From the NCBI GenBank assembly GCA_009192285.1, contig WBVU01000009.1:248001-312000 (forward strand): a stretch of 64,000 nt of DNA, written 5' to 3'. The DNA comes from Morchella semilibera (Eukaryota > Ascomycota > Pezizomycetes > Pezizales > Morchellaceae). Position numbers and translations under genes: made by a program. The notes beneath the pieces were generated by a model. It was not told the origin of the DNA. It did not search any database and saw only the letters and a list, made by a program, of their open reading frames with translations. Shown here piece by piece: positions 1 to 12,219 of the stretch; the first letter of the stretch is position 1; each line of letters begins with the position of its first letter.

Positions 1-1192
1 GTTAGTGCGCCAGGATCGAGTGCCTCCCCGCCTCAAATCGTGCCAGATCACTTGTATAGTATATCGTTGAATTTAGCGCAGGCAGAGAGAAGATATATTC
101 TCAGCTATTCATATATCTATTGACCGCTGCGCTCCATTCACGAACTCGATACTTCCGGTCTACGTTTACGATGTACGAAATACATCTTAACAGCACAGAG
201 CTCATTTCCGTTTGCATTCATGATGGCTAAATATTCCAAATGCGAGTTTTGTCAAAGATCTGCAGGTTTCGGCATCATGTCATATCACTGATGTTTCTTC
301 AACCGGACTTGGCATCTATATAGATCTACATGTCTCGGTTTATTCCTGTCTACAATATGGTTACGTAATATTACTAATGAAATCCAATGTGGATTTACTA
401 CATCTGTTTATTTCGACACACACATACTCAAAAGGAATCATACATAGAAATTTATTGTTCCAGTGCAAGCTGTTTACAATCACGTAGTTTCAATAGTTCC
501 TCGCTAGCTTAAACTTTGAACTCTGTATTTAGGACTTGTGGCGGGCAATCTGTGGCTCACCATACAAAAACTAGATCTAGAGTAGACTTCGATCTACATG
601 TAGTAGCTAAGAACGGCTATCGACGGCGGTGCAAGAGAGACCCACTTATCACGTAAAATTAAAGAGTACAAAATAGTCATAGTGTATGATATGTAAATTA
701 TTAACTACTCCAGTGCATTGTTAATCTTCGGTTTCGGGTAATACTTTGATACTAAAACTATGGTTGGTCAATTTCAAGTTTCAGGTCACAGGTACATATG
801 CGCGTTGTAAAAGATCTCTTGTCGGCGGGCGCGCTAAGTAAATGTGAGTTGTGGGAAGTTTCCACCAGAAGGCCGGTGGCCGAGTGGATATAACACTTGG
901 GTTGCCGGTCCAAACACCGTGATACTATACTACGGAGATCCATTTTCTCGGCAACGCCCAGAGAGAGAAGAAAGCGGAGGACAATGCAATTCCCAAGCCG
1001 AACACTACATAATGTAGTTCTACTAGTCGTGATCTCTCATTTTATATGAACAATACTTGCATTGAAGTATTTCTATTTATCCTGGCTAGATTACTCACGG
1101 CATGGCTAAAAACTTCTACGAAAGGCACCCCGGAAAGAGAACGCTGGGCAAGGATCCCCGGTTATTTACTCCAATCAATAGGGAGATTCTAT
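1..1192. other. Intergenic, no gene seen
   Basis: No open frame here resembles a known family. The stretch holds one copy of the TACATGTA palindrome (595-602). Around 880-905 there is a short tRNA A-box-like string (TGGCCGAGTGG) with no matching cloverleaf, so it is not called as a tRNA. Confidence 0.6.
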
Positions 1193-2136
1193 CTAAACTG
1201 CATAATAGACATCGATTTCCATTCTCTCCACATAATTCTCCCACCCCGGATACTACAACGGTAAGCATCTTCCTGAGTAAATTTCCAAAATAGGATGAGT
1301 AGCTACTTACCATAGCTCTTGCTACAACCGAGACCCTATCTCCCGCTCCCATGCTCCTAACCAAATCACCTCCATACCCGGCACCATCCCCACTGCATGA
1401 TCCAGGAAGATCATCCCAGCGCCATACAACTGTGTGTTTCTTAGTTTCCCACTCGGCGTGGAGATTCACTTGAACATCCCACCTCTGAGCTGTTTCTTTT
1501 GTATCTTTCTTAGGTACAGCAACAGTTTTCAACTCAAGTGCTTCTTGACGCAAAGTAAGTGCATCCCCTCTTATATCGGCGGGACCTGCGTGCGGGATTT
1601 CTCTCCTAGCTGCTTCGATGGTGAGTGGACGCTCTAGAAACGCTTCGAACCAGGAAAACGACCCGTTATAGGTTCCTAGACACAGTCAGTAAAACAAGCA
1701 ACAAGACTGAGACACCGATAGATTTCCCACCCGTTCCAGGGTTCGAACTCCATCCCTGGTCATGACTCCATATTCTAAACACCACCTTCCTCCCTGGTGT
1801 GAGTGTTCTTGCAGAAACACTTCCAATCTCCACTCCCTCCGTCCCACCCTCTGGGATAAAATTTCCCGGCAACGGGATACTCTGCAGATACAACAATTGT
1901 CCGTCGCTCTGGACCGAAGCTTCCACTGCAGTCTCGACAGTATTGTGAGGCCAGTACTCTGAAAAGTCGATAATCTGATCGACCAGTTCGATTGGGATCA
2001 GCTTTAGAAATAGTTCCTTAACTGAGAGGACATCTTTGACTGTGGGTTCATAGTTGTTGTTGCTATTTGAGGCCATTTTATTTCCAGATCTACTGAGGAA
2101 ACGGACGATAGATGAAGCGAACCCAAAAACGCTCAT
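1193..2136 (-). CDS. Fungus-specific hypothetical protein, 3 exons, 281 aa
   Basis: Three exons on the minus strand (2136-1716, 1675-1311, 1252-1193) join in frame through introns of 40 and 58 bp. Key segments are LIPIELVDQIIDFSEYWP near the N-terminus, then GTYNGSFSWFEAF, the HTVVWRWDD block, and RAMYPGWENYVERMEIDVYY at the C-terminus. The order of these segments matches a conserved but uncharacterised ascomycete family that begins with an F-box-like helix and has a beta-rich body. I know no biochemical role for it. The first intron is unusually short at 40 bp, but the splice restores the conserved GTYNGSFSWFE string exactly. The ATG at 2136 is the first in-frame one; a second at 2076 (MASNSNNN) is also possible. 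Both the family call and the function are inference from pattern memory. Confidence 0.75.
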
Positions 2137-3250
2137 TTTATACGAAAAGAAGGATGTCAAGTACTAGGAGATAGAAATTTTTATTTTCCGCTAGCTAGCT
2201 ATTATCTATGTGAGTGTTTCCCAAGTTGACCAACCAAAATGTCCATATGGAACGAGGCTTGCTTGGCTGATGACATTGATTTCAGCCGCATGGATGCTCA
2301 AACCTTGGCGCTCACCTAATGACATAGTGTATTGTACTTAGATGTATCTACCTACAGTAATGTAGATATATATACATAATATTGATATGGGTAATATATA
2401 AAGAATTAGCGATGAGAACTTATCAAAGCCTTTATATATTCCATCACCAAGGTATGTATACTAAGTAGGAGCGTGCTCATTCTATCACTCGGGCTTGGCA
2501 TATACATCTGAGCAATTATTGGATCACAACCTCTCAGTCGTATTTTCAGCCACGTAGTACGACGTACAACCCCTCCCCCCCCCCCCTTTCTCTTAATTAA
2601 TCTAAGGCCAGCACGTCCCATTCAGTTACCAGGTAAATTATACAGGCTTCCCCGCTCCGATCTAGAGAGAAAGATTTGAAAAAAGGGCCTTAAACTAACC
2701 CCGCAGTTAATCAATTCGAAAGAATGTCAGCGCATCTAGATCTATAGATCTATAAAGGTCAAAGAACTCCCGGATTTCCCTCCTCTACCATTGCAACATA
2801 GACAGATAGTGATAGTATAATAAATACATATATATTTCAATACAGTAAAGAAAGCTTATGAAGTTATAGTTATGACCGAAATGAAAAAAATGTAATTCTT
2901 GTTACATATAATCGTTTAAACCTAGCATGCGTGTATGAAGTATCACAATCAATCAACCGCCTAAACCTAGGCCTGGTAAGAGCTGCGAGCGTACTAAGGT
3001 TCTTCAGACCCCAAGTATGAGTACCAGATACCTAAATATTCGTCTCAGATCTATGTGGGGGGAAGAACAGTGTTTTTTTTTTTCACTGGTTGTTCGATCG
3101 CGATCGTAAGCTCAAAGAGGCGTCAATCGATCCGGTTCGGACCCTTAAGCACCGAGCAGCGGGTTAGCGCAAGGATAAGGCATTCCCTCTCCCTGCGGCG
3201 GGGATTGTTGCCCTGGTGGCTGTTGTGGCTAGTATTTCCTTTCCAGTCTC
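2137..3250. other. Intergenic, no gene seen
   Basis: AT-rich DNA with a C-tract near 2571-2587 and no convincing coding frame. Confidence 0.6.
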
Positions 3251-5641
3251 TCATCTTCCGTGCTTAACCCGGTGCAATGTGAAGTGAATTACATCCTCAA
3301 TCGGTACCGGCGCAATCGGGTCCTATCCTCGCAATAATTAGCATGGCACTTCGTCTCTCCTACCTATGAAATAACTTACCGCCCCATATCCCACTGCATT
3401 CAGGTATATCTTATTTACTTCGCCCACACTCGAGCCAATAAAAAATCCATCCAGGTAACTGCCATCGTGAGTACACCAGGCTAACCTGTTCCCCTGCCAC
3501 ATAAATTCTCCACTGGGGTGCTCATCAGGCGTAGTCTTCCATCTTAACTCCAGTGCTCCAGCTAAAACACTGCTGCCACTCTCAAGTACATGGAGGTACA
3601 AAGTACTTCCGTTGAAGGCAACTGCCGCTAGATGTCTTACAGTATTACTACCAGGCACTTGGCAGATCTGTAGTTCGCCGCATGAGTATTCCGGTCCTAG
3701 TTGAAGGAACTCACTCCGAGCTAAATTCGGGAATGGAGCCTATTAGCAAATTGACCGGAGAAACAGAGATGAGTAGGATACATACATGGTACTTGAATGA
3801 ATTCTCTATATGGCCTTGGTGGGTCCTCCATAGAAGCCCTCAGTTTGAAAAATAGTAGCCTATCGCCCGCGAGTGGCAGATGCTCTAGTTGGTGAATGAA
3901 CTCTGAGCACTTTTGTCTGATGTTTGTCTGATACCACCACGCGTAAAGACACAATAGTACCAACACAACCAAGCCACATACGCCGGTTGACATCCATACT
4001 TCAAGGGCCATCTTGCGGTCCAATTCTGTGTCCGTAGCTAGCTGCAGCATGTAGTTCCCATTGGGATTTATAAATGCCCTCACCCCAGCTTTGCATATAC
4101 AATTCCGGAAAACTCCTGTTAACTGCATAAACGTCCCGCCAACCCCGGAAATGAATGCTAACATGAATGCGAAACCTCTAAGGATTTCTGTTAGTTTATT
4201 CGCCCAGTTGGGCCAGCTGGTCCTTTTCCCCACTGTCTGCCCCATAACGAAAATTCCAATTAACTCAACTTGCGAGAGCCAATACAAAAAGAACATAAAA
4301 CTTCTGCAGCCCAGACCAACTTCGGGAGTATTGAAAGAAACCACAAATGCAAGCCAGCAAGGAACAGTCATAAGAATCGCTGCGAAAAGTCCCGTAAGAT
4401 AGACCGAGGTGTTGGTCCCCAGGTACCCCTCCAAATCAAGAGCTTTAGCCCACCTGTAGGTACTGACACCACGATCCCAGATAGATACAGGCTTGTATCT
4501 CGAAAGGAACACTTCGCTTGCGCTCTCACCACGGTTCTTTGGCGGAAACTTTATTGATATTATGCCTTCAAGCGCGGCAGGATTATTGCAACCTAATAGA
4601 CACTATAAATGTTATAATTAGCGGATGATGGGAATAGGGATTTTAATTTGGGTATGGCTTTATTCACCCCACAGACGATCGCTACTATCACAAAAATCGA
4701 GTACCAGATACCGAGAGCAATAGCGTGTGAGGTATCATTGTCTCCAAGGTTTTTGAGTGCATCGATGATCGCATAAATGAATGATCCCACATAAAAGATC
4801 ACCGGTGATCCGACAATAGCCCCAAAGGATCCCTATTTGGTAATAAATTAGCATATTTGACCCTCCTAACTCATTAGGCCCTCATACCTGTGATTGAAGT
4901 AAAGAATGTAACCTTGATTTTGCCTGTACTTCTGACGCATTCACAATAAATTCTTCGGCACCTTCTTTCGGATTTCCCTGCTCAATATTCAAATTCCCTA
5001 GCAATAAAGTCACCAGTATTCTTCTTCTCCGCAACTCCTTCTCTGCCTCGGAACCACCCCCAAGCCCCCGCAACTCGGCCAATGCCTGCAATAACTTATG
5101 GTCTAATAGCATCTCATAAAGACCCCCCACTAATATCGGCCCTGCACAGACGAAGACAACTGAAATCCATCTAAGCGTCTCGATCGCCACAATAACCAAT
5201 GCAAGAACCAAATTCATTGATCCTCGTGCTGTAAACCAATCCTCCTTGAAGAGCCTTTCAGGGATCTTTAACTGCCAGCCCCTGGGAATGGAAATACTGA
5301 ACACAAGAGCTGGAATTAGAAATCCAACTAGTGGACTTAGTATTTCGTTCAAATGGTTTTTTGACAAACGAGATGGTTGAAAGCCTCCGCATTCTGTACG
5401 GCACCAGGTCAAACTGACGTAGATGGGCGGTACGGGCAGCTTCCCATCACCGAAGCTAGCACCACAAGTGTACGTGACATTATTGTGAGTGTTGTTGGTG
5501 CTGTAGAACTGGCCTCGGGCCTTTTCACAGCATTTGTTGAAGTCTGCGTATTGGATGCCTGCCAGTGACGAGCGGAGGGTAGATGAAGAGGTGGATTAGC
5601 AATAGTGGCCAGATGTAGGAGGTGGTAGTTGAGAACATCAT
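3251..5641 (-). CDS. Polytopic membrane protein, 5 exons; frame break at N-terminus
   Basis: Exons 5641-4888, 4832-4668, 4602-3793, 3739-3380 and 3322-3251 are joined by four phase-0 introns of 55, 65, 53 and 57 bp. The protein is about 700 residues. An N-terminal Cys-rich ectodomain (NKCC, YTCGASFGDGK, WCRTECGGF) is followed by several hydrophobic helices (LVGFLIPALVFSISIP, LVLALVIVAIETLRWISVVFV, IWYSIFVIVAIVCG, TGLFAAILMTVPCWLAFVVSF, VCGLVVLVLLCLYAWW) and a soluble tail. The layout resembles fungal plasma-membrane proteins of unknown function. An excellent signal peptide (MMFSTTTSYIWPLLLIHLF) starts at 5641, but its frame differs from the ectodomain frame (GIQYADFNKCC), and no intron with normal splice sites separates them. 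That is either a one-base frame change or a missed start. The donor at 3792 (GTACCA) is weak. Substrate and role are unknown. Confidence 0.65.
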
Positions 5642-5984
5642 AGTGTTGGAATGGCTAGCTTGATTCTATCTATTGTAGTTTAGCCTGATATCATAAGGGT
5701 ACGTACAAAGCTACAAGTATATGTACTTACTAGATTGGAGCAACGAGTAGAATTCAAGATATGAAGTGGTATTGTAGTACCTACGTCCCTTTCTTATACT
5801 TTGTATAAAATGAAATTTCCTTTTTTTTTTTATTCGAGCCCCAAAACATACATGTAGGCAGCTAACCACTGTACTTATTAAATATGGGTCATGGTCATGT
5901 GTATGATATGTAGTGGCTTTGCGATAAGATATGTAAGTTGTGGATGGTATATTCGAGATACATGTATTGTATATATACCGGGCA

Positions 5985-6070
5985 CCGGGACCGCGAGTGA
6001 GTGAACGTACGTATCCTCACCTGTCAACACCCCCTTTTGTTCGCTCACTTTATACTAGGAAGCCTTGTAC
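5985..6070 (+). repeat. Dispersed repeat, copy 1
   Basis: It shares ordered blocks with 8811-8908: CCGGGACCGCGA, GTGAGTGAAC, TGTCAACACC/TATCAACACC and AGCCTTGTA. The spacer lengths differ because copy 2 has extra bases after the first block. The class is unknown; no ends or target duplications were recognised. Confidence 0.45.
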
Positions 6071-8542
6071 ATACTCCTATATCTTTTGTCTGGGAAACTT
6101 ATTCATGATCAAAATTCCAGAAATTCAGTCATAGATCATAACGCTCAAAGTTTGAACTTTGATCAGCTGAAAAGGAGCTGGCGTATGTGCGTACAAGTAC
6201 GGTCACACAAGGTAAGCCAGTGTGGTACATACAATTATTTTGAGTCGCAATGTTACATCTAAGCCTTATAATATGTATACCAGCTACATTCGTAGACCTA
6301 ATACAAAAATGAGGCGAAGTCAACGTTTCTATATATCAGCCACCACCGACGGAAATGATAAACCACAGGCATGTAAGAGTCATGATCTCAGGGTCAAACT
6401 CCTCAATCACCTAATAGACATGTTGCATCGACTAGACTACATATACTATGGTTATATGGGTACAGGTTTATACCGGGGTGTAGCATTAAGAACCCTCGAG
6501 GCCAAGTACCGAGTACCATGTACCTACATGTAGTCTTAGTGGCTATATACCTACATGTAGGTATATATCAACTAGCTGCCCACTGTCTACAGACCTATCC
6601 CGTATTCGTAGTGCATTTACTTGTGAAAATGACCGTTGGAAATATTAGATTTTAAAATGTTTTATGTGTTCGGGGTTTGATATGATATCTGCACGTAGAT
6701 CCTAAAGTCCATTCTGAAATCGGGAAGTTTGAGTACTAATTTCAAAATACTTAAACGACGATCTGTATAATTTTAACAGAGTCTATCTTGTAGTGCACAT
6801 GTATTGTCGAGTCTGCCTTGCGCTGTTTTTGGTTTTCATGCTCCTTATGACGAGTCTGCACATAGTGGGTGAACATATATAACAAGAATTCGTAGGTGTG
6901 CTCATGACCACCAAGCCCTCGCTTGATTTGAACCTGCGGATTCAATTCATCCGAGCCAAGGTTGGTGGTATGAGTAAGGGGAGGGATACATGTAGTCATC
7001 CTCTAATCAACGGATCACGTGGGGGCCGGCCTATATATGAAAATCACATGATCTCGGCGATAAAATCATTAAGTGAGATCTCAATCGCAAAGTGACAAAA
7101 ACCACTAACTTCGCAGCTACTGGCCACCACGCCCAAAAGTTGGGAGGCAATCCATCGAACTACATCAGGCGCACCTATATAATAGTAGTAAATGGAAATA
7201 CAAATGAAAAAAATTGACTGGGTCTAGCTTTGATGGTGGTCGCGACACCAGAATATTGAGTTTGTTGCATCACTTTAATTTAAGGACCCCCGGGGTACAG
7301 CCACATGTACAGGTAATAATTGATGGAACCCCCTAAAAGTACAAACACCAAATGTTGGTGGCGTTTTACCAAAACAGGCATCACTGCGTTCCATCACTTA
7401 TTACCTACCGATATATATACTTACTAACATATCTACATGCATTAATTTCATTCGTGCCTACATGCATATTTTAGCAGAGCTAGAGAGCCCAGGCAACTCG
7501 TTCGAGACGTAAAATGTAAGATAGACTGATCTTTGAATTTATTTAATTAAGGTTCTTACCACTAGAAGTCCGTAAATGTATTTCTTACTGGTTGTGAAGA
7601 CTACAAACTTGAAGTTAGTAGGTGGGTAATCACGTTACATAATGAACATTAGCCTTGCAGTAATAATATTCGGCTTTTGGTCAAGTGTGTCTGATCTAAC
7701 GCTATTGGTCATTCAGAATGGTGCTTAGCGCTTAGAGTGATAGTCACCCATATATACACGATCTTTTACTTGGATATTACATAGTATGTACCTACATGTA
7801 GTTCATTCACAACGATTAGCTATAGGGCAGCTTCATTGGTAGTTTCAGTTTAGCATCACGGATGGAGTTTGAAGGTTTCTGATCATACATACATCTCAAT
7901 ACATGTACTTACCTCAATTGTGATCAATAATGAAGATTAATTGACTTTCGTTGTATAGAGAAAGGGGTGATCTCCATATCTAGAACACATCGCATGTATC
8001 TATCTATAGGTTTTTCGTGGTATGAATCTTACTTGTAGTGATAAACCACGATGCAGAGGCACTTTATCCTTAGGTTCAACATATGTACCTGTATATTCCG
8101 TACATGGGGCATATTCTTAATTGTTCCCGGCCCATTCGGTGTGTTTTTTTTGTAGCGGTCGTGGCGATAAATAAACTTTGTGCAATTCATGGTTTCCAAA
8201 TAACTCCGCTGAACAGTTTTGTGGAGGGCCCGGGGTTTAGGGGAGAGGGGAGTGGCCTAGAAACCGGACTTTAGCACAGCAGCTGGCAAAAAAAAAAAAA
8301 AAAAAAAAAAACAGCGGTACAAGCTCTCGGGGGCGAGTACGCCGGACGGTTACCGGTTTGCCAAAATACTACTTGCATGTACCCCTGTATTTTCAACCAC
8401 CAACCAGTTCGTTCTGGGAATTCGAACGAGACTACATGTACCTACATACTTGTACTTATTGACGTCGTTCATGAACTGCATGGATTCAACAATTTGCACT
8501 GAGTTATCAAGTTTTAAAACATATCCACATCGATCAGTACTA

Positions 8543-8592
8543 CGGGTGTAGGGGTAAGCATGTAGACAGCAGTAGACTTACCCCTACACCCG
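8543..8592. repeat. 50-bp perfect inverted repeat flanked by TA
   Basis: Arms CGGGTGTAGGGGTAAG and CTTACCCCTACACCCG are exact reverse complements, separated by 18 bases. TA lies on both outer sides, making 18-bp arms if it is counted. It abuts the MITE at 8595 and shares the TA between them. It could be a minimal TA-inserting element, a footprint, or a hairpin-forming site. Confidence 0.6.
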
Positions 8593-8594
8593 TA

Positions 8595-8751
8595 CCGTCA
8601 ATTCTCGAATAATCCGTATTTGTATGTGGTAAGTCCGAACCAAGGCGAATTGGTGAACCAAACTTCACGGACTCATGCAGGTATACACTTTTTCTCACCC
8701 GGAATTAAGCTTTATCGACGCGGGGATAGTGGATTTCTCGAGAATTGACGG
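8595..8751. mobile_element. MITE, TA target site, 157 bp
   Basis: The ends are 21-bp terminal inverted repeats that match at 19 positions and begin CCGTCAATTCTCGA. A TA dinucleotide lies directly outside each end (8593-8594 and 8752-8753), as expected for a Tc1/mariner-type target duplication. The interior has no coding frame, so it would depend on a transposase elsewhere. Only one copy was found in the window. Confidence 0.65.
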
Positions 8752-8810
8752 TAGTACTTTGGATGATCCATGAGTGGAAGAGATAAACTCCACCATTCTA
8801 CCCGTTAACT

Positions 8811-8908
8811 CCGGGACCGCGACTACTACTACAAGGGTCTGGGTTTAGTGAGTGAACTGATTCCCATCTATCAACACCAGATTTATAATGTCAGAGCCTT
8901 GTAGATGT
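8811..8908 (+). repeat. Dispersed repeat, copy 2
   Basis: Second copy of the repeat at 5985-6070, with a roughly 25-base insertion after the CCGGGACCGCGA block and the same terminal AGCCTTGTA block. Confidence 0.45.
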
Positions 8909-9090
8909 ATAGATGATGACATTAGTTTAATTTAAACCTCGAGCCTGATCTTCTGGTTTCTACGAACCACTTTCATAATTCATAGTAGTTGAAACATAGT
9001 TCTTATATATATCCATCTAGCCACCGGTCTTTCTCAATCCAGCATAGTAACTTCAAAAGAAAAAAAAAACACATTCAATCTATAAAAATT

Positions 9091-10480
9091 ATGACACGTA
9101 CTACAGTACTACCAACTCGCCAACTCGGAAGAAATGGTCCTCAGGTTACTGCCCTCGGGTTCGGTCTTATGGTACGTATATATCATCGTTACATTTCGGC
9201 CCACAAACATATTGAACCTTCCAACTAGGGATTGAGTGCTTTTTACGGACGTGTGGACTCGGATGAGGAGCGCTTTAAAGTCCTCGACCGCGCCCACGAG
9301 CTTGGCGAGACATTTTGGGATACTTCTGACTTCTATGGAGATAATGAAGATCTTATTGGAAAGTGGTTCAAGAGGACTGGAAAGAGAAAGGACATCTTTC
9401 TCGCCACCAAGTTTGGAGGCACGGTATATAATCTATGGTACTTTTTATATAGGATCGCGTTGCTAACGCAGAGGGGATATCAAGACCAATACCAACGGGA
9501 AAGGCGTAAATGTGGTCGTGAGAGGTGATAAGGAATATGTGCATGAGGCGTTCCAAAAGTCTGCTTCCAGGTTAGGAGTTGATTATATAGACCTTTACTA
9601 TATCCATAGGTATTTCCCGTTAACCATGGCAATGGTGGAGCCAGTTACACTGACCAAGTGATAAACAGGGTGGACAGAACTGTCCCCATCGAGGAAACCA
9701 TAGAGGCAATGGCCGAGCTCGTGAGGTAACATACCTTATTAGCCCTTCCACTAACATCTGCTGATTCTCCATAGGGCTGGCAAGATTGGACATATTGGCA
9801 TCTCCGAATGTAGCGCAGCCACCCTTCGCCGCGCACACGCCGTCCATCCCATAGCCGCTGTACAAATCGAATATTCCCCCTTCACTCTCGAGATCGAAAA
9901 TGATACTATCAACCTCCTAAAAACCTCTCGCGAACTCGGCATCACAATAGTTGCATATAGTCCGCTGGGGCGTGGAATGATAACGGGAGCCTATAAAAGC
10001 CCCGATGATTTCGAAGATGGCGACTTTAGAAAGAGCGTACCAAGATACTCGAAGGAAAACTTCTCAAAGAACTTGGAATTGGTGGAAAAGATGAAACAGA
10101 TAGCAGAAAAGAAGGGGTGCACACCCGGGCAATTGGCATTGGCTTGGTTGATGGCGCAGGGCGAAGACATTATTCCGATCCCGGGGTATGTATCCTTGGT
10201 CATTGTACTGAAGAGATTATACTAATGATTTTCCCCACCGGTTAGCACCAAAAAAATCAAGTACCTCGAAGAGAATATCGGTGCATTGGATGTTAAGTTG
10301 ACAGATGAAGAAGCTAAAGAAATTCGCCGGTTCACTGAAGCTGCCGAGCCCGCTGGTGCAAGATATCCTGAATCGTCAGTGTCCCCTTGTTTATAGCATA
10401 TATATTCCACGTATACTCATAACTCTTAACGAAACAGGGCTTTACAAACTCTCTATGCGGACACTCCCAAAAGGAAGTGA
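9091..10480 (+). CDS. Aldo-keto reductase (YakC/AKR13-like), 7 exons, 348 aa
   Basis: A cytosolic NAD(P)H-dependent oxidoreductase of the aldo-keto reductase superfamily that reduces aldehyde or ketone substrates; the natural substrate cannot be told. Exons are 9091-9171, 9229-9423, 9485-9609, 9669-9725, 9775-10185, 10246-10380 and 10438-10480. The catalytic tetrad is visible: Asp and Tyr in [11 protein letters not shown], Lys in LATKFGG, and His in DLYYIHR. The cofactor end shows [12 protein letters not shown] and [19 protein letters not shown]. Length fits the family (about 340 aa). The acceptor at 9484 (ATATCAAG) and the last donor (GTCCCC, 10381) are non-ideal but are the only ones that keep frame into LYADTPKRK, the usual C-terminal form. 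No neighbouring pathway genes are seen, so I expect a general detoxification or pyridoxal-reductase-like role. Confidence 0.85.
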
Positions 10481-10934
10481 ACCGGTTTTTTCGCATACTG
10501 CGAGAAGGATCAGGATCCGGTAGACGCACTGTACTTAGATAATTTAAGAAGCGAAGGAATAGTGGAGAATATAAGGGAATATTTCTACCCTCCACTCTAG
10601 CAATTCAGGTGTACTAAAACCGTGACTATTTTCTGCGGGAGAACGACATCATCCCCCAGGATTCCCTAAAGCCCTCTAAAATTCTATATTTGTTTCTCAG
10701 CTTCTATTGGCTCTCTTAGGTTCTAGTTCTCCAGGCAAATCTTACTCTTGGCATCAAAGACTTTGACTTCTGTCAATATCCACATAAGAAGACACTGGAT
10801 ACTCGATTTAAGCTACATCAGTATTCTAACTTTTGTCATTGCAAATATACTTATGCAGATGTCTAACTCCTTGCCTTCTATCTCCAATAACATCCCATTC
10901 ACCTCTATTACACAAGGACCCTCTTCTCTGAGAT
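10481..10934. other. Convergent intergenic region
   Basis: Lies between the 3' ends of the aldo-keto reductase and the mitochondrial membrane protein. It probably holds both 3' UTRs; nothing else was seen. Confidence 0.6.
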
Positions 10935-11807
10935 CTACTTCTTGTCTAGGGCCATTCGTCCTCTAACCAACCTCATGACCTCGTCCATAATTCCCGGCAT
11001 AGGAACCTTAGCTGGACTCCCTCTCTGATCAACGAAGAAATCCCTATACACCTTCTTGTCCTCGAATGGAGGCCTCCATTCCCAATTCGAACACCCCAAC
11101 CTCTTAGGCTTATACCTGAGCTCACTCAGGATTACTTTGGTGAGTTGTGGGCGCCCTAGTGTACGAATGGTGCCGAGGGAGATCTCAGCGCTAGGAGGAA
11201 GCTTCTTAACATAACGGGCAACCATTTCGCGCGAAACTCGAGCCCAGGGGGGGAGGTGAAGGTAGGCGTGTGTCACATACGGGGGGCTGCGGAGGAGTTG
11301 TTTAGACTCAATCGGACAATGAGATAGGAAGGTGGTACCTGGTGTATTGCATGAATGCTATCGGGATTGTTCCGGCAATGACAACTACAATTTCAATGAT
11401 CAGTTCAATCCTTCATGCCCTGAGTAATAATAGACACCTACTTCCCACTGGAGCCCAGTATCCCCAATCAGTCCCAACGCCAACAGACGGAGCAGCAATG
11501 AACGTGCAAAACCCCGCAACAAACAGTGTCGCCAGCTTCAGCGTCGCCACAAACACAATTCTCTGTCCAGCATAGTAAATTAAGACCTTCTCACCCAAGC
11601 CTGGAACCACAGTCAGCCTTCCCCGTATGCCCCCAGAACCTTCGGGGATTTCCGCGCACTGCCCTTGGTGGTAACCACAGCATCTTCATCTTTCACGCCC
11701 TTACGGCCCCAAAAGTTCAAATTACGGCATTGGATTCGGTTGGTAAGTGAGGTGGGCCTTGTTTGAAGCCGTATCGCCCGGAGCAGTGGTGTTGGTCTGA
11801 AAATCAT
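10935..11807 (-). CDS. Predicted mitochondrial inner-membrane protein, 4 exons, 240 aa
   Basis: Exons 11807-11705, 11663-11442, 11384-11339 and 11286-10935 join in frame through introns of 41, 57 and 52 bp. The N-terminus (MIFRPTPLLRAIRLQTRPTS) is basic, hydroxylated and free of acidic residues, as in a mitochondrial presequence. It is followed by GEKVLIYYAGQRIVFVATLK, a first hydrophobic helix (LATLFVAGFCTFIAAP), a second (IVIAGTIPIAFMQYTS), and a matrix-type domain starting YVTHAYLHLPPWARVSREM and containing LPPSAEISLGTIRTLGRPQL. This two-helix hairpin with a trailing domain recalls the TMEM70/TMEM186/TMEM223-type mitochondrial proteins and matches an uncharacterised ascomycete family. An assembly-factor role is possible but is inference only. 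The 41-bp first intron has a purine-rich acceptor (CCACCAAG), the weakest part of the model. Confidence 0.7.
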
Positions 11808-12219
11808 TCTTCGGAGATGTATGAGCTCATCCTGGAGAAGAGCAGGTTGTCAGGGTAGGGTTCAGTTGAAGAATGCCTTTGTTCGTTTTTGTGAGTGAGA
11901 GGGTCTGATATCCGTTAACCACGACCAAAGAGTTGCGATGAAATAACCCTAACCCTTGTCTGTTCTCGCATGGAACGGAGTTGTTTAAACACACACGTAC
12001 TTAAAGCCAGCTACAAGTAGGCCGCAATTAGTCATTGATAATCATTATCACTATATATCACAGGAGTCTTTATGTTTATTACGTTAAACAATTATTTTTC
12101 CAGCTCTCTAACAAGTATATAATTATCTATATTATCTGAATAATACACGTGGCCTAGCTATAGGGATACTCTATAGCTATAGATCATGATCACGTCTAAT
12201 AACTGCGTGTACATAAATA
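11808..12219. other. Intergenic, no gene seen
   Basis: Upstream of the mitochondrial protein gene and downstream of the acyltransferase. It is AT-rich (near 12040-12190) and carries no supported feature. Confidence 0.55.

Larger units (their letters stand above)
5642..9090. other. Gene-free repeat-bearing interval
   Basis: No recognisable gene in 3.4 kb. It contains many TACATGTA palindromes (for example 6525-6532 and 6552-6559), two copies of a dispersed repeat, a 24-base A tract at 8288-8311, and two TA-flanked inverted-repeat elements listed separately. Confidence 0.65.

Noticed and set aside
880-930. tRNA A-box-like string TGGCCGAGTGG suggesting a tRNA or tRNA-derived SINE
   Set aside because: No acceptor, anticodon or T stem can be formed around it, and no clear B box follows at the right distance.
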